A stretch of DNA of 64,000 nt from Amorphophallus konjac (Eukaryota > Streptophyta > Magnoliopsida > Alismatales > Araceae). Positions 1 through 10,455 of the stretch are shown here, piece after piece (the first letter of the stretch is position 1; the number at the start of each line of letters is the position of its first letter). The notes under the pieces are model-generated. The model ran no database searches. It saw nothing but the letters and a program-made list of their open reading frames with translations, and was not told the origin of the DNA. The DNA is taken from positions 62,001 through 126,000 of the forward strand of contig JAHNEJ010001593.1 of assembly GCA_022559845.1 (NCBI GenBank), written 5' to 3'. Position numbers and translations under genes: made by a program.

Positions 1-977
1 TTTCCTAACCTATTAATAGAGGCTCTCGCCTCTGTTAAGGGGTTGGTTCCGATATTTCTTATTCTCCGCTGACGTTCTTCTATTTTTTTTTCTTCTTCTT
101 TCTATTGTTCTTCTTGTGTGCTGCTTCTTTTCTTTTTTCTTCCTTCTTCTTCCTCCCTTTCTTCTTCTTCTTTCCCCTTCTTCTGCTGTCTTCTCCGTAT
201 TCTCCTTCTTCTTCTTCTTCTTCTGCCTCCTTCTTCTTCTTCTTCTTATTCTTCTTCTTCTGCTTCTTCTCTTTTTCTTCTGTTGTTTTCTTTTCTTTTT
301 ACAGGAACCGAAGGTAGGGTGGCATTGGCTAAGGAGAGGCTTCTTCACGGTTCAAGTCTTCATCCCTTTTGAAGCCTTTCTCCCATCGAGCATTCAAGCC
401 AAAAGAGCCACCAAACAAGATTTTTCTATCTTATCTCCCCCTTATTTGTATTTTTTTCATTAGTTCATGCATGCATCATGTTTCATTATTATATTAATTT
501 TTCTCAACTATCATTGAGATCTCCCCTTTAGTGCATCTCTTGCACTCTTTCCCCATTGTATTTTTACATGCATTCATACCTCCTACACCCTCTTTGCATA
601 GGGGTTTAAGGGCCAACACCCTTAAGGTGTGTATTTCATATGTTATCATGCTCACCTTTCTATTATGAACTTGATGCTACACACACATTATTTCTAATCC
701 ATATCTTTTGGTGTTGTTGTCTTTGTTTTGCAAGGGTAACCAAAGTTGAAAGACTCTCTTCATCGGCCGGCCGATTTTGAAGAGAAAAGGAGTACTCACA
801 TCCCCGCGCTTTCAAGGTATTCTTCGCGATCTCTCCCCTTCATTAATTGTTATATCTTTTGAGGCGTTCGCGTCTCTGGCGATCACACAACCTCCTTTTA
901 GCACCTCGTGCTATTTTTATTGCTTTCATCATATCCCTTACTTTTTATATTTAAGTGGATTTTAAAATAGATCTACA
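1..977 (+). repeat. Element A 5' LTR, last 977 bp
   Basis: It matches 24974-25950. Every reading frame in the two copies translates identically, which suggests a very recent insertion. The first 740 bp of this LTR lie left of the window. It contains a TTC/CTT-rich microsatellite at about 80-300, repeated at about 25053-25273. The long Phe/Ser/Leu and Lys/Arg reading frames there come from that microsatellite and are not genes. Confidence 0.95.
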
Positions 978-978
978 A

Positions 979-1000
979 ATTGGCGATCACGGTGGGACAC
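979..1000 (+). promoter_or_regulatory. Element A primer binding site (PBS)
   Basis: Directly after the LTR end (ATCTACA) comes TTGGCGATCACGGTGGGAC, with the TGG start expected of a sequence complementary to a tRNA 3' CCA end. Ogre-like elements carry a similar site. I did not assign the primer tRNA. Confidence 0.65.
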
Positions 1001-1145
1001 TTTGTGTTCCTCCTTTATTACCCCTTTCCCCTTGGCACCCTCGCGTGCCCTTTTGATATTCATATTTATTGATTGCATGTTGTTGGCTCTGTGAGTGTTC
1101 TCTCTGTTATTGCTGGCCGCGAAGGTTTCCTGGAGACAGTTAATT

Positions 1146-1490
1146 CACGCCTCTGGAAGAGGCGTTTTTATTGATTTAACGCCCTAACCAAGGGCGTCTT
1201 CTTCATATTTTACGCCCTCAGACAGGGCGTTTTCCAGCTTACTTCCGAGCTTTCTTGCTTTATATTGCTGCCTGTGAATTCACGCCCTACTACAGGGCGT
1301 CTTTTACTTGATTAGCGCCCCACGTCAGGGCGTGTCTTTGGATTCGACGCCCTCTGGACAGGGCGTCCTTTTATGGATAGCGCCTAACCCTAAGGCGCGT
1401 TTTACTCTGCCCCTGCGCCCTTCAGGTTGATTCACGACAGTCACACCGTCGTGTCTTTTTTTATTAGCGCCCCCTGCCAGGGCGTGTTTT
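1146..1490 (+). other. Array of about eight short hairpins in the element A leader
   Basis: ACGCCCT and AGGGCGT half-sites face each other across 4-7 nt at about 1148, 1179, 1212, 1282, 1314, 1348, 1381 and 1468. A different hairpin, CACGAC...GTCGTG, lies at about 1433-1453. Stems vary slightly (ACGCCTC/GAGGCGT, GCGCCT/AGGCGC), so pairing is kept while the sequence changes. The array lies between the PBS and the long ORF, where it would form part of the RNA leader. A second array of the same type is in the LTR at about 24420-24855. Confidence 0.7.
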
Positions 1491-1992
1491 TACTGTGGGT
1501 TTCCAGAACCCTTCCCGTGGGTGAGTTTTCATGCTTATCTTTGTTGATTGATCATTATTGTGCTGTTTGGCCTAATTTCCCCTGTTGCATTCATATTTGC
1601 ATTTGGTTTGGGAGACCTCCTCTCTCTTCATTAGGATCCACACACCCTCTTGGAATCGGGACGACCCTCCATTGAGCATTCCGTCTCTTTGGACCGGAGA
1701 TCCCTTTTCCAAGCCTCCATAAGCCCCCGCACCCGTGGATTCCCTCACGGACGCCGGGCAGGTTGTACCCTTTTGAAGTCCCGGGATTAGTTGGCCTAAA
1801 CGTGGTGAGAGAGTGTTCCTAGTTGGCATTGAAGTTCAAATCATATTGAAACTAGGTTCCCCCCTTGTGTGAATCATTCCAAACTTTGCTAAAATCTTTA
1901 ATTCACCAAGGTTCAAACAAATAAAAATCAAGGTAACCATTCCAACTTGTGTGTTTCTTTGCAAATTGTTTGCACATTATTTGGATTGCGTA

Positions 1993-4950
1993 ATGCCTTA
2001 TTTTGATAAACAAAACAACATGTTCAATTCAATTCATGAGGATATACAACCTAGCACATCTTATAATCCTCACCTTCAACATGTTCAACATAATTCTCGC
2101 CATCTCTCCAAGGGACCACATTCTCACTATTATGGTCATGCCCGACCCATGGGCAATGTCCATTCTCATGGTCCCCCTCCTCAATTGCGAGCCCCTATTC
2201 CCTCGGGATCGTCTCCTCCCAATGACGAGAAGGTCTCCCGAATCATCCATGCATTGGATCATCTCACCCCTCAACAGATCCAAGCCCTTAAGGCGGCCGT
2301 TGAGGGTGCATCTCATTCACCTCCATCTTCTAATCCTATTCGGGTGGCCCATCACCTACTTCCCTCTTCTATTCACACTCGGGTGGCCCATCACCCACTT
2401 CCTTCTTCCACTCATATTTCTAATCGGGTAGCCCATTACCCATCTCCTTCTATTCATGCTTCCTCTCGGGTGGCCCATCACCCGCCTCCTTCTATTCCTC
2501 CTCCACCGCGGCCCCGAGGCCCATTTATTCCTTGCAATCCGGCCCATCCGGATTCTTCCATGGGCCGGCCCATTAACTCCCCTCCACGGCCTTTTTATGC
2601 GTCCCTTCCTCCTTCAAGGCCCTGCCAGCCCTCGGTTGTTCAAGTCACACCCCTCCAACAATCTCTGCTTGATAAGATTACTTTGATGGAGGAACAAATA
2701 AAGAGGGTCACGGCTCCTCCTACTCCAGTCAATCCTCTCCATGCCGCTTTGGACGAGATTACAAAGATGGAGAGAGAATGGAAAGACAGGAGGGATGATT
2801 ACGGCGTCGGCGGTTCAAGTGAGCAAGAGCCGACACTCGAAGTATCCGAGGCAGTATACGATGATGATGAAGCTCCGCAGGCACCCCTTTCGAGTTTCCT
2901 TAACTTTCCACTTCCCCCACTATCATTTGATGAACCCCCTGCTCAGGAGGAAACCACTCCCAATTCAACCCCTGTTTCTGAGACTAGTTGGTGTTACGAC
3001 GATGGATCGATATTCCAATCGCCCGCGCCGGCGCCTATTGAGTCTCTTCCCATTCCCACTCCCACTCCTAACACCGCTCGCCCCGTCCGGCATTTCCTAC
3101 GCACCAAACCTTCACCCATTAACCCTCCGCCAATTACACCTCCCCCCATTATGCCATTAGCCTCCACCTCGGCCTCCACTTCCCCAATTTCCCCACCATT
3201 ATCCTCCAGTATGCCTTTAACCCCAAAACCCACATTGCCTACGCCACCACTTAACCCTTCACCTATGGTTAGTCCTGAGCAGGATCCACCACTTTTTGCA
3301 CCCGAGCCAATCCTAACTGCTTCCGAGCAAAGGGAGAAGCTCAGCGTGTTTGAACCTCCGCCTCCACTTACGCCAACGCCTTCCATTACACCATCACCAT
3401 TCATGGAGCCTTCCACCCCCGCTTCACCTCCTTTTACTACTCGGAATGGGGGGCCTTCTACAAGCACAGGCGCCAAGGATAAGCAAAAGGCGGGCAAGAA
3501 AACTTTGGCCACGACTGTGCCATTCAAGATTCAAGAATTTATTTGCCGGATGCCAATCCGGGTTATTGTGCCGCGCATGATCGAAGAGGCCGAGTCACCG
3601 CCATTGCTCAACAGATGCCAAGTGTTAACGACGTATGAAGGCCAGGCAGGGCACCCCTTGTTCAAACTTTCCAATCCAGAATTCATTATTCCTTACAAGG
3701 GGCGAAGGCCCATTTTGCTCAACATTCCATATACACCACATTCAATGGGCAACATAATGCTTCCCGTTCCAACTCTACGACTCCCTCACTTTATTGATTT
3801 TCGCTTTCCAAAGGGGTTGTCATTTATTGAAGCTTCCTTTATTGGGCCAATCGGCCGTACATGTTCACTGCCAGGGAGGGGCAGTTACCTTAATGCTAAG
3901 GGGCCATCCCTTATTTGCTCCACTTTCTATTCATCCATCTCTATCACTTTTTCTTCATGGGCCATTCCCAGGGTTAGGAGGAGGATCACATCCTCTCGCC
4001 CTTCACATTCTTCATATTCTTTGCATTTCATGCATTCATCGCATCCATCCCATTACATGCATTTGCATCTCCTGATTCCCGGGTTTCCAAACCCGTATCT
4101 CCACCGTCTTCCGGCACCGCTGGGCATCCCGCCTTTCCCATCTTATTCACCTTCATCTACATTCCTTGGGCATCGCGCCCCTTTCCCCTTTACTCCACCG
4201 GAACCTCCGGATTTTCCTCCAAATTCTCCTTCATTTCTCTCACTTTTTCTCGGGCATTGCGCCCCTCTCCACTCTATTCTTCTGGAACCTCCGGACTCTC
4301 CCCTCGGGCATGCCGCCCCTTTCCACCCTCTTTCTCCGGAACCTCCGGATTTCTCCCCCAGGCACGACACCCTTTTCCACCTTTTCCCCCTTGATTGTAT
4401 TCCTCCGGAACCTCCGGATCTTTCTCTCTTCCCTGGGTACGATGCCCCTTTCCATTTTCTTCCTCCGGAACCTCCGGATCTTTCACCCCTCTCTTTATCC
4501 ATTGGGCATCGCGCCCCTTTCTATCTTATTCCTCCGGAACCTCCGGATTTTCCATCTTATTCTTTCTATCTTCTTCCAGGGCATCGCGCCCCTCCTGATT
4601 TCATTCCTCCGGAACCTCCGGACTTTCCATCTTTCTTCCAATTCATCTTTCTACTCCTCCATGATATCACATCTTTCATTCTATTCTTCCTTTTCCATCA
4701 TCTTTTTCCCTATTTTCTTCCAGGGCATCGCGCCCCTCCTGATTTCATCCCTCCGGAACCTCCGGATTCCTCCTCTCACGATTCTCCTCCGCCTCCGGAC
4801 CCTCCGGATCCACCTCTTTCCATCTACCAATTTCTTCTTTTGATTCCCCCTAATCCTGGGTCCGACCCAACTTCTTCCACATCCACTGCCTTGGGCATCT
4901 GCCCATTCTCCCATTGCTTTCGAGGCTTTAGTCCTCACTCCTCCTTCTAA
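1993..4950 (+). CDS. Proline-rich protein of element A (unrecognised family)
   Basis: A 985-codon reading frame with no stop. The frame opens at a GTG at 1951; the first ATG is at 1993, and I chose that. The N-terminal third is rich in His, Pro and Ser with repeated 'RVAHHP' segments (about residues 110-180). A short Lys/Glu-rich stretch near residues 230-270 could form a helix. The middle is Pro/Thr/Ser-rich. Residues 510-640 are the least biased part. The C-terminal third repeats 'GHRAPF' and 'PPEPPD' about eight times. I see no CCHC knuckle, protease or polymerase motif. It occupies the place of the extra ORF1 or gag in Ogre-like elements, but no function can be given. The long open frame in a young element argues that it is translated. 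Confidence 0.55.
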   Translation: MPYFDKQNNMFNSIHEDIQPSTSYNPHLQHVQHNSRHLSKGPHSHYYGHARPMGNVHSHGPPPQLRAPIPSGSSPPNDEKVSRIIHALDHLTPQQIQALKAAVEGASHSPPSSNPIRVAHHLLPSSIHTRVAHHPLPSSTHISNRVAHYPSPSIHASSRVAHHPPPSIPPPPRPRGPFIPCNPAHPDSSMGRPINSPPRPFYASLPPSRPCQPSVVQVTPLQQSLLDKITLMEEQIKRVTAPPTPVNPLHAALDEITKMEREWKDRRDDYGVGGSSEQEPTLEVSEAVYDDDEAPQAPLSSFLNFPLPPLSFDEPPAQEETTPNSTPVSETSWCYDDGSIFQSPAPAPIESLPIPTPTPNTARPVRHFLRTKPSPINPPPITPPPIMPLASTSASTSPISPPLSSSMPLTPKPTLPTPPLNPSPMVSPEQDPPLFAPEPILTASEQREKLSVFEPPPPLTPTPSITPSPFMEPSTPASPPFTTRNGGPSTSTGAKDKQKAGKKTLATTVPFKIQEFICRMPIRVIVPRMIEEAESPPLLNRCQVLTTYEGQAGHPLFKLSNPEFIIPYKGRRPILLNIPYTPHSMGNIMLPVPTLRLPHFIDFRFPKGLSFIEASFIGPIGRTCSLPGRGSYLNAKGPSLICSTFYSSISITFSSWAIPRVRRRITSSRPSHSSYSLHFMHSSHPSHYMHLHLLIPGFPNPYLHRLPAPLGIPPFPSYSPSSTFLGHRAPFPFTPPEPPDFPPNSPSFLSLFLGHCAPLHSILLEPPDSPLGHAAPFHPLSPEPPDFSPRHDTLFHLFPLDCIPPEPPDLSLFPGYDAPFHFLPPEPPDLSPLSLSIGHRAPFYLIPPEPPDFPSYSFYLLPGHRAPPDFIPPEPPDFPSFFQFIFLLLHDITSFILFFLFHHLFPYFLPGHRAPPDFIPPEPPDSSSHDSPPPPDPPDPPLSIYQFLLLIPPNPGSDPTSSTSTALGICPFSHCFRGFSPHSSF
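4160..4800 (+). repeat. Coding minisatellite in the proline-rich ORF
   Basis: GGAACCTCCGGA recurs at about 4199, 4284, 4338, 4407, 4467, 4530, 4609 and 4751, usually after GGGCATCGCGCCCC. Spacing is irregular, about 55-145 bp. Each copy encodes Gly-His-Arg-Ala-Pro, a short Phe/Leu/Ser spacer, then Pro-Pro-Glu-Pro-Pro-Asp. The frame is kept throughout although unit length varies. Confidence 0.8.
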
Positions 4951-5460
4951 TTCTCCTCTCCTTCTGTAGATTGTTCCATGTGATCAGGGTTTCCGCACCT
5001 TAGCAAGGGAGTTCTAGCCCTCGCCTCTCTTCCTTTTTCTCCTTATTCGTCTGAGTCTGGTCTTGGCACCACTCCCTCTTGGTAAGCCACTTACAAATCC
5101 TTTGCTTCCAATTCTTTTGACTGCCAAAGAGGACAAATCCCACGGTGATCAACCTCGCCTCTGACAGCTGCTTCTACAAAGGTTGCAAGGCAACATATTG
5201 GCGTAAGTATGCATTTTGATGATATCATTTTCTCATTACTTCACGCATGATTTTCAAAATCAAGTGCTTCTTAACGAGATTAAGAGTGGTGTTTTAAACC
5301 TTTATCTTAAGCTTTTGTTTAATTGAAATCATTCTCAAAAGAGTCCTTTAGGCTTGTTTTTTGCAGCACCTTTGGTTAATAAGAACCCGCGCTGGGAATT
5401 CTACATTCTCTCCCCGCTTGTTAAGAGTACCCCTTAGCTGGGCATTCCACACACTTCACG
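4951..5460 (+). other. Element A internal sequence, left of the CACTA insertion
   Basis: Non-coding sequence between the proline-rich ORF and the CACTA insertion. I see no gene, repeat array or promoter motif. It ends in ACG (5458-5460), the proposed target duplication. Confidence 0.6.
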
Positions 5461-6025
5461 CACTACAAGAAAAATCGCGGATAGCGACCGACCTAGCGGT
5501 CGCTATTCAGTCGTAGATCGGTCGCAAATATGCATTGCGACCGAACAGATACTATCTAGCGACCGAATATGTCGGTCGCTATATAATAGTCGCTATATGG
5601 CGACCGACATAATTCGGTCGCAGTATCAGTCGTTACCAGAGACCGATTATAATCGGTCGCCTGACCGGTCGCTAATAATTCGGTCGCTATTCAGTCTCTA
5701 TTCGGTCGCTACATTTGTTGTATTTTAAAAAATAAAATTAACCTATCGGATTAAGTCGGTCTCAATTCGGTCGCTATTCGGTCTCGAATTATGTTGTATT
5801 TTTAAAAATAAAATTAACCTATCGGATTTATTCGGTCTCAATTCGGTCGCCAGTAGGTCGCTAAATTTGTTGTATTTTTAAAAATAAAATTAACCTATCG
5901 GATTGATTCGGTGGCTAGTCGGTCGCCAGTCGGTCGCCAAGTATAATTATTTAATAAAAGAAATATAACGTATAGTCGCTATTCGGTCGCAATTCAGTCT
6001 CCATGCGGTCGCTAATTTTGCATTA
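5461..6025 (+). repeat. CACTA left terminal and subterminal repeats
   Basis: Dense direct and inverted copies of GCGACCGA and TCGGTCGC (and TCGGTCTC variants). In En/Spm such motifs bind the TNPA-type protein. Four near-repeats of about 80-100 bp share the phrase AAAATTAACCTATCGGATT. The outer 298 bp pair with 19916-20213. Confidence 0.85.
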
Positions 6026-6544
6026 TTTTTTTTTTAAAAATTTATTTAAACTGATAAATAAATTACCTGATAAATAACAAATTCATAACATAAATATAAA
6101 ATCAACTACACAGACAACAATATCGACAAATCTCAAATTCATCACATACAAACACCTGATAAATAACAATTTCATAAAACAATAATAAATCAACTACACG
6201 GATCACAATCTCCACGAACCTCAAATTACACACAATTAAAATAAAATCACAAATTAATCATACATCCATAATAATAAAATGACAACATACACAACTAAAA
6301 TAAAATCACAAATCCTCCACATATGTCTCATCCTGGTCGTCGTCTCGTCCAACATCTCGCGACGGATGATCCTGTATATCATTTAAAAAAATTATAATCA
6401 AATCCTTAATAAAGAAATCAAGCATTAACAAGACTTAATAAAGAAATCAAGCATTAACAAGAGTATGCCAATAGTTTAAGCCAGCTCATTTTCATATATA
6501 TAAATACACACACACAATATAAGTTCAAATTTCATCTTGTATTT
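6026..6544. other. AT-rich non-coding stretch of the CACTA element
   Basis: AT-rich sequence with repeated phrases such as AAATAACAAATTCATAACA. I see no gene. It ends where the 180-bp array begins. Confidence 0.5.
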
Positions 6545-9500
6545 TAAAAATGAAGTTTGAGCGCCGAGCTCAAACCGGGCATCCGATTTGGATTCCGTCA
6601 GTTCTGACAAGTCACTTTCATCTCCCCGGTCGTATTGGAATGATCGGCACGGCCATCCGACCGGTATTTCGAATTTTAGACCCCCGGACCCGTCCTAACA
6701 GTTCATTTGAACTAAGTGTATTTTAAAAATGAAGTTTGAGCGCCGAGCTCAAACCGGGCATCCGATTTGGATTCCGTCAGTTCTGACAAGTCACTTTCAT
6801 CTCCCCGGTCGTATTGGAATGATCGGCACGGCCATCCGACCGGTATTTCAGATTTTAGAACCAAATGCCCCGTCCTAACAGTTCATTTGAACTAAGTGTA
6901 TTTTAAAAATGAAGTTTGAGCGCCGAGCTCAAACCGGGCATCCGATTTGGATTCCGTCAGTTCTGACAAGTCACTTTCATCTCCCCGGTCGTATTGGAAT
7001 GACCGGCACGGCCATCCGACCGGTATTTCAGATTTTAGACCCCCGGACCCGTCCTAACAGTTCATTTGAAATAAGTGTATTTTAAAAATGAAGTTTGAGC
7101 GCCGAGCTCAAACCGGGCATCCGATTTGGATTCCGTCAGTTCTGACAAGTCACTTTCATCTCCCCGGTCGTATTGGAATGATCGGCACGGCCATCCGACC
7201 GGTATTTCAGATTTTAGAACCAAATGCCCCGTCCTAACAGTTCATTTGAACTAAGTGTATTTTAAAAATGAAGTTTGAGCGCCGAGCTCAAACCGGGCAT
7301 CCGATTTGGATTCCGTCAGTTCTGACAAGTCACTTTCATCTCCCCGGTCGTATTGGAATGACCGGCACGGCCATCCGACCGGTATTTCAGATTTTAGAAC
7401 CAAATGCCCCGTCCTAACAGTTCATTTGAACTAAGTGTATTTTAAAAATGAAGTTTGAGCGCCGAGCTCAAACCGGGCATCCGATTTGGATTCCGTCAGT
7501 TCTGACAAGTCACTTTCATCTCCCCGGTCGTATTGGAATGACCGGCACGGCCATCCGACCGGTATTTCAGATTTTAGACCCCCGGACCCGTCCTAACAGT
7601 TCATTTGAAATAAGTGTATTTTAAAAATGAAGTTTGAGCGCCGAGCTCAAACCGGGCATCCGATTTGGATTCCGTCAGTTCTGACAAGTCACTTTCATCT
7701 CCCCGGTCGTATTGGAATGATCGGCACGGCCATCCGACCGGTATTTCGAATTTTAGACCCCCGGACCCGTCCTAACAGTTCATTTGAACTAAGTGTATTT
7801 TAAAAATGAAGTTTGAGCGCCGAGCTCAAACCGGGCATCCGATTTGGATTCCGTCAGTTCTGACAAGTCACTTTCATCTCCCCGGTCGTATTGGAATGAT
7901 CGGCACGGCCATCCGACCGGTATTTCAGATTTTAGAACCAAATGCCCCGTCCTAACAGTTCATTTGAACTAAGTGTATTTTAAAAATGAAGTTTGAGCGC
8001 CGAGCTCAAACCGGGCATCCGATTTGGATTCCGTCAGTTCTGACAAGTCACTTTCATCTCCCCGGTCGTATTGGAATGACCGGCACGGCCATCCGACCGG
8101 TATTTCAGATTTTAGACCCCCGGACCCGTCCTAACAGTTCATTTGAAATAAGTGTATTTTAAAAATGAAGTTTGAGCGCCGAGCTCAAACCGGGCATCCG
8201 ATTTGGATTCCGTCAGTTCTGACAAGTCACTTTCATCTCCCCGGTCGTATTGGAATGATCGGCACGGCCATCCGACCGGTATTTCGAATTTTAGACCCCC
8301 GGACCCGTCCTAACAGTTCATTTGAACTAAGTGTATTTTAAAAATGAAGTTTGAGCGCCGAGCTCAAACCGGGCATCCGATTTGGATTCCGTCAGTTCTG
8401 ACAAGTCACTTTCATCTCCCCGGTCGTATTGGAATGATCGGCACGGCCATCCGACCGGTATTTCGAATTTTAGACCCCCGGACCCGTCCTAACAGTTCAT
8501 TTGAACTAAGTGTATTTTAAAAATGAAGTTTGAGCGCCGAGCTCAAACCGGGCATCCGATTTGGATTCCGTCAGTTCTGACAAGTCACTTTCATCTCCCC
8601 GGTCGTATTGGAATGATCGGCACGGCCATCCGACCGGTATTTCAGATTTTAGAACCAAATGCCCCGTCCTAACAGTTCATTTGAACTAAGTGTATTTTAA
8701 AAATGAAGTTTGAGCGCCGAGCTCAAACCGGGCATCCGATTTGGATTCCGTCAGTTCTGACAAGTCACTTTCATCTCCCCGGTCGTATTGGAATGATCGG
8801 CACGGCCATCCGACCGGTATTTCGAATTTTAGACCCCCGGACCCGTCCTAACAGTTCATTTGAACTAAGTGTATTTTAAAAATGAAGTTTGAGCGCCGAG
8901 CTCAAACCGGGCATCCGATTTGGATTCCGTCAGTTCTGACAAGTCACTTTCATCTCCCCGGTCGTATTGGAATGATCGGCACGGCCATCCGACCGGTATT
9001 TCAGATTTTAGAACCAAATGCCCCGTCCTAACAGTTCATTTGAACTAAGTGTATTTTAAAAATGAAGTTTGAGCGCCGAGCTCAAACCGGGCATCCGATT
9101 TGGATTCCGTCAGTTCTGACAAGTCACTTTCATCTCCCCGGTCGTATTGGAATGACCGGCACGGCCATCCGACCGGTATTTCAGATTTTAGACCCCCGGA
9201 CCCGTCCTAACAGTTCATTTGAAATAAGTGTATTTTAAAAATGAAGTTTGAGCGCCGAGCTCAAACCGGGCATCCGATTTGGATTCCGTCAGTTCTGACA
9301 AGTCACTTTCATCTCCCCGGTCGTATTGGAATGATCGGCACGGCCATCCGACCGGTATTTCGAATTTTAGACCCCCGGACCCGTCCTAACAGTTCATTTG
9401 AACTAAGTGTATTTTAAAAATGAAGTTTGAGCGCCGAGCTCAAACCGGGCATCCGATTTGGATTCCGTCAGTTCTGACAAGTCACTTTCATCTCCCCGGT

Positions 9501-10455
9501 CGTATTGGAATGATCGGCACGGCCATCCGACCGGTATTTCGAATTTTAGACCCCCGGACCCGTCCTAACAGTTCATTTGAACTAAGTGTATTTTAAAAAT
9601 GAAGTTTGAGCGCCGAGCTCAAACCGGGCATCCGATTTGGATTCCGTCAGTTCTGACAAGTCACTTTCATCTCCCCGGTCGTATTGGAATGATCGGCACG
9701 GCCATCCGACCGGTATTTCAGATTTTAGAACCAAATGCCCCGTCCTAACAGTTCATTTGAACTAAGTGTATTTTAAAAATGAAGTTTGAGCGCCGAGCTC
9801 AAACCGGGCATCCGATTTGGATTCCGTCAGTTCTGACAAGTCACTTTCATCTCCCCGGTCGTATTGGAATGATCGGCACGGCCATCCGACCGGTATTTCG
9901 AATTTTAGACCCCCGGACCCGTCCTAACAGTTCATTTGAACTAAGTGTATTTTAAAAATGAAGTTTGAGCGCCGAGCTCAAACCGGGCATCCGATTTGGA
10001 TTCCGTCAGTTCTGACAAGTCACTTTCATCTCCCCGGTCGTATTGGAATGATCGGCACGGCCATCCGACCGGTATTTCAGATTTTAGAACCAAATGCCCC
10101 GTCCTAACAGTTCATTTGAACTAAGTGTATTTTAAAAATGAAGTTTGAGCGCCGAGCTCAAACCGGGCATCCGATTTGGATTCCGTCAGTTCTGACAAGT
10201 CACTTTCATCTCCCCGGTCGTATTGGAATGACCGGCACGGCCATCCGACCGGTATTTCAGATTTTAGACCCCCGGACCCGTCCTAACAGTTCATTTGAAA
10301 TAAGTGTATTTTAAAAATGAAGTTTGAGCGCCGAGCTCAAACCGGGCATCCGATTTGGATTCCGTCAGTTCTGACAAGTCACTTTCATCTCCCCGGTCGT
10401 ATTGGAATGACCGGCACGGCCATCCGACCGGTATTTCAGATTTTAGAACCAAATG
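6545..10455 (+). repeat. 179/180-bp tandem array, 22 units, with a six-unit higher-order repeat
   Basis: Units begin at ATGAAGTTTGAGCGCCGAGC (first copy 6550, last 10317). Two lengths occur. Variants with TTTAGACCCCCGGACCC are 179 bp; variants with TTTAGAACCAAATGCCCC are 180 bp. Combined with ATCGGC/ACCGGC and AACTAAG/AAATAAG differences, four unit types can be scored. Their order is A B C B D C A B C, then A A B A B C twice (about 8165-9240 and 9241-10316), then a truncated D. The last unit runs straight into importin-beta sequence. Confidence 0.93.

Noticed and set aside
13..463. Lys/Arg-rich and Phe/Ser/Leu-rich reading frames at both ends of element A
   Set aside because: They are translations of a TTC/GAA microsatellite in the LTR and occur twice for that reason.
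1146..1490. Rho-independent terminators (hairpins followed by T runs)
   Set aside because: The sequence is a plant retrotransposon; bacterial terminators do not apply. I kept the array as an RNA-structure observation.
6545..10455. CRISPR-like or gene-bearing array
   Set aside because: Repeats of 180 bp without unique spacers are a satellite, and plant nuclear DNA is not expected to hold CRISPR arrays.
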